A DNA stretch of 64,000 nucleotides from Moniliophthora roreri (GCA_001466705.2 LATX02000249.1:124001-188000), one strand, 5' to 3'. Shown: positions 21,411-34,406, counted from the first letter of the stretch. Notes: a model not told the origin generated them from the sequence alone. Translations and numbers: made by a program.

Positions 21411-23160
21411 AAGCAAGCTGAGGGTATGCCTGTTCAATGGTCCATATATCATCTCAAACAAAATTAAGTAGAAATGATTTCTAAAAACAATTATATTCAC
21501 ATCTATCTATGTACAACTGACACAGTAGATAGTGTACTAATATAAGTATTCCAACCTGAGAGCAACCCTGCAATAGCCCATTAGTTGATTGAACTACAAC
21601 AAGTGTATAGAAAAACTTACTAGTAATCATCAGGGTTACTAGGTTAACCAGCATGCTAAGATCTGCTAGTAGGCAATGGATCTCACAAGGATTGAGAGCA
21701 ATGAACCCTTTGAAGCCTTCATCATAGAGGTCTTGGGAGTTGGAATCAGCATTTGATCACCTCTCCACCTTCTACCTGCCTCTGAGCCTCTGAAAACCTG
21801 GGATTATGCAGTGTGTCAATGGAGGCCTGCATTCCACCATTTGAGTGTGCGTATACCTATGAAGACAGACTTGCTGAGGGATTGCAAGCACTGTAGATGA
21901 GCCTTGGTGCTTGATTGTAATGACATGGTCAGTGAGAGCTAGTGGTGAAAGTAAGAATAGTAACATACCTTGAACATGAATATAGTTCACTATGATCCAA
22001 TTAAGGTGATAGTTCAGAGTGTGTGAAGGGTCAGATAGGTCCTCTTAGACAATTCACCTGCTGATATAATGTCTAAGATGGGTATATGGTCAGTAATAAT
22101 CCTTATTGCAAGAAAGAAGGCATACTGGAGGCAATATGTCAGTTCCTACTGAATACCACAAGCATACTGATATCTGCAGAATACTTAGTATCAGATTGAG
22201 TATTGAAAGGTCAAAAGAAAAATACCCATTTAGTGCAAGGTGAGGATGATTGGGACATGAAGAGATGGCAACAAGGATAGCATGGAGACAGTGGCAAGGA
22301 GGGGATGACAATGACAATGACAAAGAGGTGATAATGGTAATGGCAATGGCAATGATGGTGACAATAACAGCACAGTTAAAGAAGAGTAAGTTTTTGGCAA
22401 AAAACACCAACAACTGTTGGAAACTGTTTTACAAAAAAGACCAATAACTAGACCAACAACTTTTTTCTTAGAAGAGACACATTTTAGTGACTATGTGAGA
22501 ATACTTTAAAAGCATTATGTAAGCTATATATATTTCAACTTGCCTTAGCTGGGGCTATATAATGGTACTAAAAATAATGTTATCTGACACTATTTGATAT
22601 AGTAAGGTAGCCCACACTCATATTCTACTGACCCCATGTGGCAGCAGTTACAGCGTTACCTCTTACCAAATTGAGCCTCTGCAAGGTCAAAGTTGCACCT
22701 TCGAAGCCTTTGTTCTCAAGTCCTCAACACAAAATGACACTTTTGTTCCCTGAGAATCATTTATTACTATGCAAAGAAGATGTACTCTAAGTTTTATGTC
22801 AAATAAACATAATTTACAACCTCTGATATCCAAACAGTGCCACAAATCATACATTTCACAGGTTTCTGAAGTTTTCAAGGCACCCTGACTTCTCAAAATC
22901 TTTCAGATAGTCAGTTGGAATGCACTGATGACCCCTATAATGCTTTGCAGTATATGCAGCCTCTCTACCATTGAGTCTCTTCATGTAGGCATCTGTATAA
23001 CAGAGGGCACAGTTGCAGAATCTACAGAAATAGTAAGAGAGAGCTTGAAATATGCTGGATAACATACCATCTTATGCAAACAAGTGGAATTGCCTTGAGA
23101 GATGCCAAAGCATTCTTCTCCAGGTCATCCTCACTTGAAGATTCTGGACAAAGGCAGTAA

Positions 23161-24071
23161 TACCACTTGAATGTGCTACACAAAGAGCTGATCTGTTGAT
23201 CAGATCCTGCTCTACTATTGTCTATGTGTGGGGGTGGTGATGTGCAGAGTGTGGTTTGGCATGATCAGAGTTACCGCACTTAGACTCTATTTGACGTTTG
23301 TGAACCAAATAAGCATGTATTCATTTATTAATGTAGAGACTATGAGGATATATTTGTTTAATAATTCGTTTTTATTGTGTGTTTTCTAATTTCTATTATC
23401 TCAATCAAGCCTAAATACAACAGCTAACTGTGCTGAGGTGATGGTAAGACTACCCTGAAGTGATAACCCAAGTAATCAAAGACTACAGTACCTCTTGTAC
23501 TGGATACAACCCTCTTAGTTGTGATCTGTAATGCACTTAAGCCAGAAAACTTCTACTCTGGTAGCCTAAGCCCTCTCTAAGATGTGTCTACTCAATTTAG
23601 AACACACTTAAGCAGGAAAACTTCTACTCTTGTAGCCTGAGCCCTCTCTAAGATGCATTGACACTAGCAAAACACTAGCTGCCTCCAGAAAGCCACCAAA
23701 ACTTTCTGATACAAAGTCTTCTCTTGACTTGAAAACGACTATTGCTAAAGTGCAGAACAGATATCTGGCTTTGCTGTCACTATCAAGTTTGGTTTATAGT
23801 CTTATATCTCAACTAGGTCTACCCCAAGTCCCTAGGGCCTGACGTGAGGAGGAAAATCCAATCGAATGTAATTTCTCTACACAAACAATAGCCACATACA
23901 AATATTGCATAGTGGTGGGGCAGATTCCTCTTGCTCCCACCTACAAAATGGCTGTCCTTATATACTGCTGGAAACAAATATCTACAATAAAATTATAATA
24001 ATAGGTATATATTGCACTGGTCACAGGAAAAATCACAAAATGAATGTATATGGGTTCAGTCCCTTGTCACA
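23161..24071 (-). mobile_element. LTR copy A' with about 70 bp of internal sequence, reverse orientation
   Basis: Inverted copy of the LTR at 29534-31019. In minus orientation it starts TGTGACAAGGG at 24071 and runs through the conserved U5-like end (CACACTCTGCACATCA near 23240), then about 70 bp that also follow the LTR at 31020-31095. It lacks the CACTA-type insertion of the other copy. It has an extra internal tandem duplication: a segment of about 77 bp containing gcaggaaaacttctactct and the gtagcctgagccctctctaag-like part occurs at about 23527-23590 and again at 23605-23665. Confidence 0.75.
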
Positions 24072-24690
24072 ANACTAAACATGCTCATTTTATCTTTTAT
24101 TTTGTTATTTCCAATTATTATTCTGTATATAAAGAGCTGTACTTGTAGATGCAGGCTCAAGTACTGACTGGTACTTGCACCTTATAGCCCTGTGCAGTGT
24201 CGATTTAGACCTCCATGCAGCTTCTTAGACCAAGTCTTTATGCACTTGCCAGTCAGTCGCTTCTAGTCAAGCCAAGATTTATACATATATATATCTTGCC
24301 TCACTGTATACAAATCTGATAACCAATCAATAAACCACTTGTGTTTAAAAAACCTACACTTTGTGACCCTTGAGTGCAATACTTGAGTCATCTTAACTAG
24401 AGTCTTTAGACTCTGCAATCTAAGCCAGCCAATTGAAGATATAAAGAGTTCTGTCCCCTTTCTCACCCTGAATCACTTGAGATAGACTCAGTCTCGTAGC
24501 AGACTTGTACAGTGCTTTCTCACTTATAGAAGCCTCTATTGTGGGTTTTGGTGTGTGTTGTGTGTGTGTGTGGGTTTTGTAGCTGTGTTTAGTTGCAGAA
24601 GCCCGTTTTAGAGAGCATTTAGAAGTGAAGATAGCATGTAGCAGTCCTTTAAAGGAGATAGAGTTTCTGCCTCTTCACTGAAGTCTGCAG
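24072..24690. mobile_element. Further LTR-like sequence between LTR A' and the transposase
   Basis: Separates two parts of the transposase gene. A TATA-like stretch (tatataaagagctgta at about 24126) and a long GT run (ggtgtgtgttgtgtgtgtgtg at 24549) are LTR-like. Ends not defined and no partner copy in the window. Confidence 0.35.
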
Positions 24691-26484
24691 AAACAAAGTT
24701 TGCCACCATTAGAGAAGCACCTTCACCTTTCTGATAAGGTTTCACAGGTCCATCTTTGTGGTACCATGATCGGCAGCAGCAGTCATAAGCATAGAATATT
24801 GACTCATCATTATACTACAAGACAACTCACTTTCCATTGGGAAGGACTGCACCAGGCATGATCTCAACCTCATTTCCATCACAATCATAAACCTTCATTC
24901 TGCCCTGTACAGCCAGAAGGTTGGGACAATACTTTGTCTGTCTTTCCCATACAACATCACATCTCTTGTGGCCATCCACATACTGTCCTCTTGGAGGTGT
25001 TGTCCACCTGAATCCCATGATCTTCAGATACCACTCGGCAGTACATAGCAAGATCTTCCATGTAATCTCATGCTTGGACATTACATCAGGCCAGGTGAGG
25101 AACTCCCATACCTTGCCTGCCCTGCTGTGATGTTCTTGCCCAACTCCTGAAGATGCAGGTTGAGGTCCTGGCAGAGATCTTTGCTGACAAGGAGGGTCTC
25201 ATTCCAGTCTCCATACAGGTTTTCTGGAAGTATTGACCAATCAAGAATGGTATGTAAGCCCAATATGGGCCACGGTGCATGGTAATTGATGCATGAAGGG
25301 ATGCAGCAGCCTATTTCCTATAAAATACTGATCATTTGTTGGTATACAGCAAAAGAAATGACTCAATACCCTTGATCCATGACTGGGTGAATGGATCGAG
25401 CTCTGGATTAATATATCCAGGTCCCTTTTTCTGTGGTGGGTGCAGTACCTTTCTAATATCCTTTAATGCCTCCAGAGCCTCTGCAATCATTGGTGCTTCA
25501 CACTGCTGCCCATCAGCATCTGCTTGTGCATAATGTGAAGGCTGTTCACCACTTGGAATATCTCCACTGGAGTTTTCATTGATGTTCAATGTGCTATTTT
25601 CAACATTGGAATCATAATTATTCTGATCAATGGAATTGTGTTCATTGGAATCACTGGTGCCTAATAGACTTGCTTCATGTGGTACTGACTTTGGATAGGC
25701 CTCTAGTGAATCTGAGGATCCAGTCTGATAGTGGGTGTAACGTGTGGGCTTATGGAAATGTTTTGGGGACCAGTCACGAAGTTGTGCATGAAGAAAGCAT
25801 ATACGAGAACATGGGGTAGAGAGCAGCGATGTTCTGATAGAAAAAAAGCTAAATTGGGACTGGGATTCATGGGGAATGTCATTGAAATCACATGCAAGAG
25901 GGCACATGTTCATGGGTATGGGGATCTTGTTTACAGCGGGTTTAGCAAAGAAGTCGTAATTATTGATATTGGATGTTGGGTCTACATGAACTGGACATCA
26001 TACTGGAGATTCAGACCAGCTACACTAATCAAGAATGAGTCTGGATTTGCAGAGAAACAGCTGTCACTCACATTATCCTTTTTTCCTTCAACCCATGCTT
26101 TCTTCCTGGGGGTTACAGCCTCTATAATCCTCTGAACTCCTCCTACAACAGCTTCTCCCACTCTCTCTCCCACTCTAAGCAAGTTTGTGCGACATGTGAG
26201 CATTGTTTTCTTCGGAGGAGCCATCAGATACGTTATCTTGGTTCAATACTGCTCTATCAGGGGATTCAAATCATGCTCAATGTCATTAAAATTAACATAA
26301 TTGGATACTACAAACCATTTAGAGTAATTCTCAGAGAACGAAACAATGAATTCCACTCATTGACATGCACAGATGGAAGGAAAAGATGGAAGGAGCAAGA
26401 TAGAAACAAAATTCAAGGCCTGAAATGGAAAGTCATGCCTTGCCATGTGGGGTCAGTAGAATATGAATGCAGGCTACCTTAATG

Positions 26485-28325
26485 CTATAATATGCATCAC
26501 TAGATACATACTGGACTATATTGGAGCATGCTGGAGGGGCTGTAATATAGGTAATTTGAATCAGTATGTTCTGTTATATTCTAGAAGTAACTTTCCAGTA
26601 ATGTCAAGAGCATAAGAATGTCAAAAGCACATGATAAATAGGTAAACAGTCTGTATGCACAGGACATGGTATTGATACTATTCATATGAATTTTCCTAAT
26701 AACCAATCTTTCACCTTTATAGTCTTATATACTTATAAAACCCATGTCCACTCTGAGATGACCTTTCCCTATTGATTTTGGTACTATAATAAATAGGTAA
26801 ATAGCCTGTACATGCAGAATATGGACATTTTAACTTTATATAATCTGGTAGATGCATTATAGTGGTTATATAGATGTCCTAAGGGGTGAATAATGGAGAT
26901 TAAGTGTCCTAGTATATGGGAAAATAGATTTGGAAGCCAGTTCAATTGAGTATTGGTGTATATATGAGCAAAATACTGAAAAAACCTGAAATGGGATGAT
27001 GGATGGTACTGTATGGGATCTATTGATGCTGAACATTATCCCTCATAGCTGGGACATCCTTTATATGTCTGTCTGTTGAAGACAGAAGCTTATGGATGTA
27101 TTATTTTCTCCTGAAGTACTATAGCCAAATTTGCTTTTTTGGGATTTTAGTAGTACTACAGAACAGGCAATAATTTGAATGAGCTGAAGTGTGGTCAGAA
27201 CTTCTTTATTGATGTACTGATGAGGACTATATACTTACCAAAGCATTCACAGTGCTCTAATATACTTTTTACAGAGCATAATTGTTGTACAAATAATTTA
27301 GCCAGTAATCATGGAATAGCTCCTCAGGAGATGATTACTGTACCAAGGTGACTTCAGATTCGAGTTCAGAAACCCAAAAAAGGGTAGGGAGCAACCTTTG
27401 GGTATATCAATAGCATCATATTCAATGGGTGTTCAGAAAGCCTCAAAAAACCACTTGTATGTGGATATCTTCACAGGCAGTAATCCAGGCCTCATGGGAC
27501 CATCAGAATCGAATTTGGAGCATTAAATAACATTGGAAATGAGTCCTGGGNATGAGGGATAATGTTCAGCATCAATAGATCCCATACAGTACCATCCATC
27601 ATCCTATTTCAGGTTTTTTCAGTATTTTGCTCATATATACACCAATACTCAATTGAACTGGCTTCCAAATCTATTTTCCCATATACTAGGACACTTAATC
27701 TGCATTATTCACCCCTTAGGACATCCATATAACCACCATAAGGCATCTACCAGATTGCATAAAGTTAAAATGTCCATATTCTGCATATACAGACTATTGA
27801 TCTAGTATTACTGTACCCAAATCATCAGGGATTTGTATTTCAGAGTAGGAATGGGCTTTATAAGTATATAAGACTATAAAGGTGAAAGATTGGTCATCAG
27901 GAAAATTCATATGAATAGTATCAATACTATATCCTGCACATACAGGTTGTTTACCTATTTATTGTGCTACTTTTAACATAATTATGCTTTCAAAATCACA
28001 GGAAAGGCATTCTATAATATAACAGAACATACTGATCCAAATTACCTATATGACAGCCTCTCCAGCATGCTCCAATATAGTCCAGTATGTATCTAGTAGT
28101 GCATATTACAGCATTATTACATCAAATAATGTCAGGTAACATTATTTTTGATCCCATTATATAGACCCAGCTAAGGCAAGTCCAAATATATATGGCTTAC
28201 ATAATGCTTCTAAGATATTCTCACACAGTCACTAAAATGTGTCTCTTTTCAAAGAAAAAGTTGTTGGTCTAGTTATCAGTCTTTTTTGCAAAACAGTTTC
28301 TAATAGTTGGTGTTTTTTGCCAAAA
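26485..28325. repeat. Large inverted repeat, arms 26485-27053 (plus 22390-22602) and 27551-28325
   Basis: The sequence gatggtactgtatgggatct at about 27003 is the reverse complement of that at about 27580, and pairing continues outward: 26490-27053 with 27551-28110, then, skipping the TA-flanked transposon, 22390-22602 with 28130-28325. The loop is about 500 bp. Arms differ by scattered substitutions. No coding sequence recognised in the arms. Confidence 0.85.
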
Positions 28326-29533
28326 GGTACCTGCTATGGGTGAACAGCAAAGGTGGAAGGTGACAATGACAATGAGGGGTAGGGAACAATAGTGATGATA
28401 GGTGGTGACAATGAGCAAGATGATGACAAAAGGAGAGGGAGATGGTGGTAGTATAAAGGAAAGAAGAAAATTGCAAAGTCTGAAATCTGTTGCACAAATA
28501 AACAAACAATTGTAGGGGTCTTGACTCATGTGAAGATGTGCTGCCCAATCAACAAATATCACCCTCAGAGTCACAATGATGACAGTTTCCTCCCTGAATC
28601 CCTGCAAAAAACTCTGTAAAACCCAGACTTACCACAGGGAACTCATCCAAACCCTACAAGAACAGCTCTGGTGCCAAAAACCCAAGATATCTCTTATAAC
28701 TGCTCTTAACCTCCCTCAACTGGTAATGGCAGTGATACACCAATTTTATAAACCTTTCAAATTTTATACATATGAATGTCATTTGGATGTATTTAAATGG
28801 TTGAAATGATAAGAAACATGGAAATAGAAGGACTGATACAAGCCCAAGTGGTCAGTCAAAACCTATATATGCTTGATAGCATGAAGCTATAAGTTAATTG
28901 CACTATAGTACACTCCACATGGGTACCAAGTCACTTATAGACTCTCAATATTGTGCCTCTAGCCTCCCAAAACCTGTAGGGACCTCTATATAGTGTGTTC
29001 AAGAAAGACATATTGATAGTTGAACATATATGTAGTGTATCAAGAGGATATTTTACTTTTAAACAACTTTCATTTGCTCTCAGAGAGCTTATTCAAGCTC
29101 AGGATGATACTTATGATATACTAAGAGAACAGAGAATAATGATATCAAGATCAGATATACAATGAAATATTAGATCAAGTAGATGATCACTCTACATTCC
29201 GAGATGGTAATGCAATGATCCCTCCAAAGATAGAAGGAAAGTGATAAGACAGAAATCAGATAGGACTGATAGACAAGAGAAGAAAAGTGAGAGATCAGAA
29301 TGAGTCAGTCAGATAGAATAGATGGAACAAGGAAATACTTGATGACTTCTACAGAAGTTGAGAGTATTTCTGACTGTTGAAAAATAGGATAAGGAACTCC
29401 TGTGCAGTAGCAATAGATTCTGAACCTAGATACCCATATACCATGCAGAGGGCCTAGCTCAAGTTGTGCTTCCAATACTCAAGATTATATTTATTAGTAA
29501 CCTGCATACCTATATATGGTATGGGATTACTAG
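28326..29533. other. AT-rich sequence, no recognisable feature
   Basis: Within the CpG-poor nest. Short open frames on both strands (for example - 28269-28607, Leu/Ser-rich) look like chance frames in biased sequence. Ends at the LTR start at 29534. Confidence 0.4.
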
Positions 29534-31019
29534 TGTGAAAAGGGACTGAACCCATATACATTCATTTTTGTGATTTTCTTGTGACCAGTATGATATATAC
29601 CTATTATTATAATTTTATTGTAAATATTTGTTGCCAGCAGTATATAAGGACAGCCATTTTGTAGGTAGAAGCAAGAGGAATCTGCCCCACTACTATATGA
29701 TATTTATATATAGCTATTGTTTGTGTCACTACATATGAGGTGTTCTTTTAACATGGTTCTCTGATTGAGAAAACACTTAATCTTCTTGCAAAGAGAATTT
29801 TTATAAAACCATATATAAATTCTAAATTTAAATTATATCCTCTTAACAAGAATATGCCTGGAGAATACTAAATTTTCAGCAGCAAAAGATATAGAATTTT
29901 CAAATTCTGAGAATTAATAGATAATACAATATATTAGAATAATTTCCATACTGAGAAAACATTAAATTTTCTCTGGTTGAAAATGCTCAGAAAATGCTGA
30001 TAAGATAAGATAAAAATTCCATATTTTCTATTGTGGAAAAGTCAGAGAAAACTCTAGGAAAACACTAGAAAAATAGTAGGAAAATCATGTGAAAACACTA
30101 TATTTTAAAGCAGTTCTTAGATAGTTTTCATATAGTTTTCCTTTTGTATTTAACATGTTTCCTTTGATATAAAATTCAAAATCTTATATTTGTTTTTTAA
30201 ATGCTTTCTCACTATTTTATAAGGCAGAAAATTTAGTATATTTGTAATCAGAAAACTAAAGGATAATTCTATAATTTCATTATTATAAAATAATTAAAAA
30301 ACACAGACTCTTCTGGAAATTAAAATTCAGAGTATGCTTGCTGTTTTCAATATGTAATGATAACTTGAAACTAATAGAATTTTCTGAGTGTTGTCTGGAA
30401 GCAAATATATAGCAGTATTCTGAGTGTATTTCCGCATAGAAAGAACACCTCATACATAGTGTGTAGAGAAATCACATTCAATCAGATTTTCCTCCTCATG
30501 TCAGGCCCTAGGGACTCAGAGTAGATCTAGTTGAGATATAAGATTATATACCAAATTTGATAGTGATAGCAAAGCCAGATATTTGTTCTATGCTTTAGTG
30601 AATAGTTGTTTTCAAGTTTTTTGGTGGCTTTCTGGAGGCAGCTAGTGTTTTGCTAGTGCTGACACATCTTAGAGAGGGCTCAGGCTACATTGGAAGTAGA
30701 AGTTTTCCTGCTTAAGTGTGTTACAGATCACAACCAAAAGGGTTGTATCCAGTACAAGAGGTACTGTAGTCTTTGATTACTTGAGTTATCACTTCAGGGT
30801 AGTCTTACTATTGCCTCAGTGCAATTAGCTGTGGTATTTAGGCTTGATTGAGATAGTAGAAACCAGAAAACACACAATAAAAACAAATTTATTAAAACAA
30901 ATATATCCTTGTAGTCTCTGCATTGATAAATGAATACACACTTATTTGGTTCACAAACATCAGATAAGAGTCTAAGTGCAGTAACTCTAATCACACCAGA
31001 CCACACTCTGCATATCACC
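29534..31019 (+). mobile_element. 5' LTR (copy A) of a Ty3-like element, split by a CACTA-type insertion
   Basis: Starts TGTGAAAAGGG at 29534 and shares about 750 bp, in inverted orientation, with LTR A' at 23.2-24.1 kb. The 3' end is placed near 31019 by comparison with the end of the unrelated-start LTR at 42686-43462 (both share gtgcagtaactc-aatca followed by ccacact). The CACTA-type element at 29727-30461 is inserted in it. The RT domain begins about 100 bp downstream, so gag and protease are missing. Exact 3' boundary uncertain. Confidence 0.7.
29727..30461. mobile_element. 735 bp non-autonomous CACTA-type element
   Basis: Ends CACTACATATGAGGTGTTC (29727) and, inverted, CACTATGTATGAGGTGTTC (from 30461). 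Target-site duplication TGT at 29724-29726 and 30462-30464. The inverted LTR copy at about 23.88 kb has the empty site with a single TGT. CACTA termini and a 3-bp duplication are diagnostic of CMC/EnSpm elements. The interior is extremely AT-rich with many gaaaa-type words, as in CACTA subterminal regions; no transposase. Confidence 0.9.
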
Positions 31020-31118
31020 ACATACACATAGACAATAAGAGAGCAGGATCTGATCAACAGATTAGCTCTTTGTGTAGCATATTCAAGTAGTATGACCAAC
31101 TTCTTTCCTCCTGTAAAG

Positions 31119-34100
31119 TTTCCAGTTTTGCCTCATGTACCTTGAGTAGAAAGGAATATACCTATTCCACCTGGCGTATATGCAGAGATTTGCAAAATAA
31201 TCAAAGATAAAACTGATGCAGAAGTATATGAACCCTCTAGCTCATCCTATAGATCCAAGTGGTTCTGTGTCTTAAAGAAGGATGGAAAGAGCCTTCAGCT
31301 AGTATATAGTTTAGAACCCTTAAACAGAGTAACGATTTAGTATTCTGGTGTGCCTTCTGTGACTGCAGAAGTGGCAAATCACTTTGCTAGATGTGCTTGT
31401 CTTGGACTGTTAGATATATAGGTTGGATATGATGAAAGATTAATAGATGAGGAGTCAAGGGACTTGACTACCTTTCAAACACTGTTTGGACCACATAGGT
31501 TGGTAAAATTGCCTATAGAATGGACAAATTCAGTATCTATCTTCCATGACAATATATGCTATATCTTGAGAGATGAGATTCCACATGTAACTATGCTGTA
31601 TGTTGATAATGTATCTTGTTGAGGACCTCCTTTGCAATACAAGTAACCAGATGGGAGCTTTGAAATAATACTGGAGGATCCTGGAATATAAAGCTTCATA
31701 TGAGAGCACTTAAACAACATGAATCAGCTATGCCAATGACTTAAATATGTTGGTGGGACCTTTTCTGGACCAAAAGCATTCCTTTGTATTGAGTGAGGAG
31801 TGGTGCTTGGATATCAAGTAGGTTCAGAAGGACATGCAGTAAACAAGAAGTCTGCCAAAGTAGTATTAGACTGGGACCCAGAATCCTTCAAAGGAGAAAG
31901 CAATGTAAAATTGTTGCTAGGAACAGCTGTGCAGCTAAGAATGTTTATTAAAGACTATGTAAAAATTACAAGGCTCTTAAATAAGATATCCAGTGCAAAG
32001 GCAATCTTTCATATAGGAGATGAGGAGAAGCAAGCCATATGAGAGCTGCAAGAAGCAATTTGTACCACACCCTGTCTAAGACCTGTAGACTATTATAAGC
32101 CCTCAATATTGGCTGTTGATACTTTGTGGCAAGCAGTTGGCTTCTACTTGTATCAAGTCAATCTGAAAAACCTGAAAAAGAAATACTTTAATTTGTTTGG
32201 ATCAATAGGCTTGAATGAGTGTGAGGCATGATTCTCCCAACCTAAAAGGGAATTATTCAGGCTCAAAATTGCTTTAGAAGTGACATATTACACTACATAT
32301 GGATGTAGGGATTTAATTATAGAAATGGATGCTAGCTACATAAAAGGAATGCTAGATCATCCAAGTGCTGGACCAAATGCAACTATAAACAGATGGATTG
32401 AAGCCATCAGAAAGTATCATTTTGAGTTAGTACATGTGAAAAGAATCATTCATAGCCCAGATGGTCTATCTAGACCTCTGAGTGGGGGAGCTATGACTGA
32501 AAGACTACCTATAAATGAAGAAGACTACCTAGATGATGACAATGGAGAATTGATAAGGTTCTGGATGGGTGAGGGTGTAATCAACAGGCTGTATCCATTT
32601 GAGAACTTTAAAGATGAAATCAATAATCATAGAGGATACCTGTTTGAACTGGCTAAATGTGTTGAAGACTTTGAAGATGAGCTTCATGATGCTTGGCTAG
32701 AAGTGAAAGTAGATGAAGAGGTTAGAGTGAATATACTAAAGTCAAGAGTGATAGAAAGCATTGTCACTTTTGTGCAACTAAAAGTATTCTCTCCTTGACT
32801 TACTGAAGAATGGAGTAATGATTATCCTTACAAAGAGAAACACTGGAGTGACTTTGCTAAGAATTTGAATGACCACTTGAATGACTTAAAGAAGTGGTTA
32901 GCTGATGAAGATTGGCAAGAAAGTGTAAAGCTGGAGCAATCAGACCACAAATTCTTGGAAAAGCAATCACCTAAGTTCTTTGTGGACAGGGATGGTAGAC
33001 CTTATTGAAGAAACAAAAATATGGAAGGCCAACATCAATTGGTCATACCAAAAGAAAAGAGAATGTGAATGATAACTGCTGCACACAATTATATGGGACA
33101 TAAAGGCATGTATGCTATGGAAAGTCTCTTAAAGAAGAGATTCTGGTGGCTGGAGCTGGAAAATGATGTGCAATGGTTTATAAAATCATGTCAAGCATGT
33201 CAAGATAGGCTATTAAACCTAATTAAGGTGCCACCAATGCAGATGCACACACCTTCCCTCTTTCAGAAGATACATATCGACATCTTTAAGGTGTCACCAG
33301 CTAGTAATGGGTGCAAGAATGTTGCCCATGCAAGAGATGCCTTATCTAATTGGTTGGAAGCTTGAGCATTAAGAGATGAGAAAGCTAGATCAATTGGAGA
33401 CTGGCTTTTTGAAGATATTATATGTTGATGGGGACCTTCCAAAGAGATTGTAATGGATAATGCACCACAGCTTGAATTAGTAATGAAATGGCTAAAAGCT
33501 AAATACAGAATTAAACATATAAAGATATCACCTTATAATTCTCAAGCAAACAGTAAAATTGAATGTGCCCACTTCAATATTAGACAAGCACTAGTAAAAG
33601 CTACTGGTGGAGACTTAAAAAGATGGTATTGGTATCTAAAGCCAGTACTGTGGGCAGATAGAGTGACAATACAGTGAGGGTTTGGGTGCTCTCCATACTT
33701 TCTAGTAACAGAAGCAGAACCTATACTTCCCTTGGACATTGTTGAATCTATCTGGTTGGTACACACTCTGGATAGAATTCTTACAGATGAAGAATTAATT
33801 GGGTATCATGCACTGGCCTTAGCAAAGCATCATACTCATGTCCAAGAGATGATGGAGAAAGTAGATAAAATAAAGCAGCAAAATGTAAGACAATTTGAGT
33901 GAGAATTCATAAATAAGATAAAGGACTATGATTTTAAGCCTAGTATGCTTATGCAGATGCGTAACATGGCAATAGAAAAGAAATTGGACCACAAAATATA
34001 CCCTAGATACTTAGGCCCAATGATAGTAGTCAGAAGGACCAAAGGGGAATTGTACATTTTAGCAGATATAAATGGAGCTGTAAAGAAAGAAGAGGTAGTG

Positions 34101-34406
34101 GCTTTCAGAGTCTTACCACACCATGCTCGCTATAAACCTATTGAACTCTCAGAAAACATACATGATCTAATTGACTTGTCAAAAGAGCAGCTGGAAAAGA
34201 TGCTTGAGACTGATGAGGAAGATCAGTATGATGGTAAAGACTTTGCATTCACCAAAGTGCCTAAAATGAAATGGCCAGTACCAGGAAGGGAAGAAGTAGA
34301 CGATGCAATAGAAGAAGATGAGCTGTCTAGCTATGAAGATGAGGAAAATAATGAAGGAAGTGCAAATAACAGGACCACAAGAGACTTAGAAAAGAGACTT
34401 AGATGA
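31119..34406 (+). pseudogene. Ty3/gypsy pol relic (RT, RNase H, integrase)
   Basis: One reading frame runs from at least 31119 to 34406 with no indel that I can find. Reverse transcriptase: NIPIPPGVYAEICKIIKDK, SSYRSKWFCVLKKDGKS, VGYDERLIDEESRD, and the active-site box at 31599-31610, which reads YVDN instead of YVDD. RNase H: LAVDT, LIIEMDASYIKGML, HSPDGLSRP. Integrase: HHCC zinc site (HNYMGHKGM and CQACQ), then the catalytic Asp of HIDIF, Asp of IVMDNAPQ and Glu of NSKIECAH. No clear chromodomain; acidic tail. About 18 premature stops: 14 TGA, 2 TAG, 2 TAA. Gag and protease absent. Inactive. Confidence 0.92.

Larger units (their letters stand above)
22860..26224 (-). pseudogene. Degraded DDE transposase of the TA-flanked element
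   Basis: Pieces in order on the minus strand: an N-terminus from 26224 (MAPPKKTMLTCRTNLLRVG); an acidic Ser/Asn-rich part (25900-25340); EITWKILLCTAEWYLKIMGF with RGQYVDGHKRCDVV (25080-24950); after a short intron-like gap, YNDESIFYAYDCCCRSWYHK and PYQKGEGASLMVANFVSADF (24820-24690); then, beyond inserted LTR DNA, DAYMKRLNGREAAYTAKHYR and GHQCIPTDYLKDFEKSG (23000-22870). These match the fungal DDE transposases with the YVDGHER-DVV and DEST-YA motifs. Split by insertions and stops, so inactive. Confidence 0.75.
22605..26479. mobile_element. Tc1/mariner-type DNA transposon, TA target site, with nested insertions
   Basis: Imperfect terminal inverted repeats of about 38 bp start AGGTAGCC at 22605 and end GGCTACCT at 26479; both contain tcatattctactgacccc (left) or its complement. 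TA flanks both ends (22603-22604 and 26480-26481). The element interrupts the left arm of a larger inverted repeat; the right arm (about 28110-28140) holds the same site without it, and the two align base for base if one TA is removed. The element encodes a degraded DDE transposase on the minus strand and carries LTR sequences inserted in that gene. Confidence 0.85.

Noticed and set aside
22250..22447. Open frame rich in Met/Ala/Asp on plus
   Set aside because: Comes from gacaatgac/atggcaatg-type simple sequence.
33542..33766. Antisense frame over the integrase region
   Set aside because: Opposite strand of a clearly coding pol sequence.
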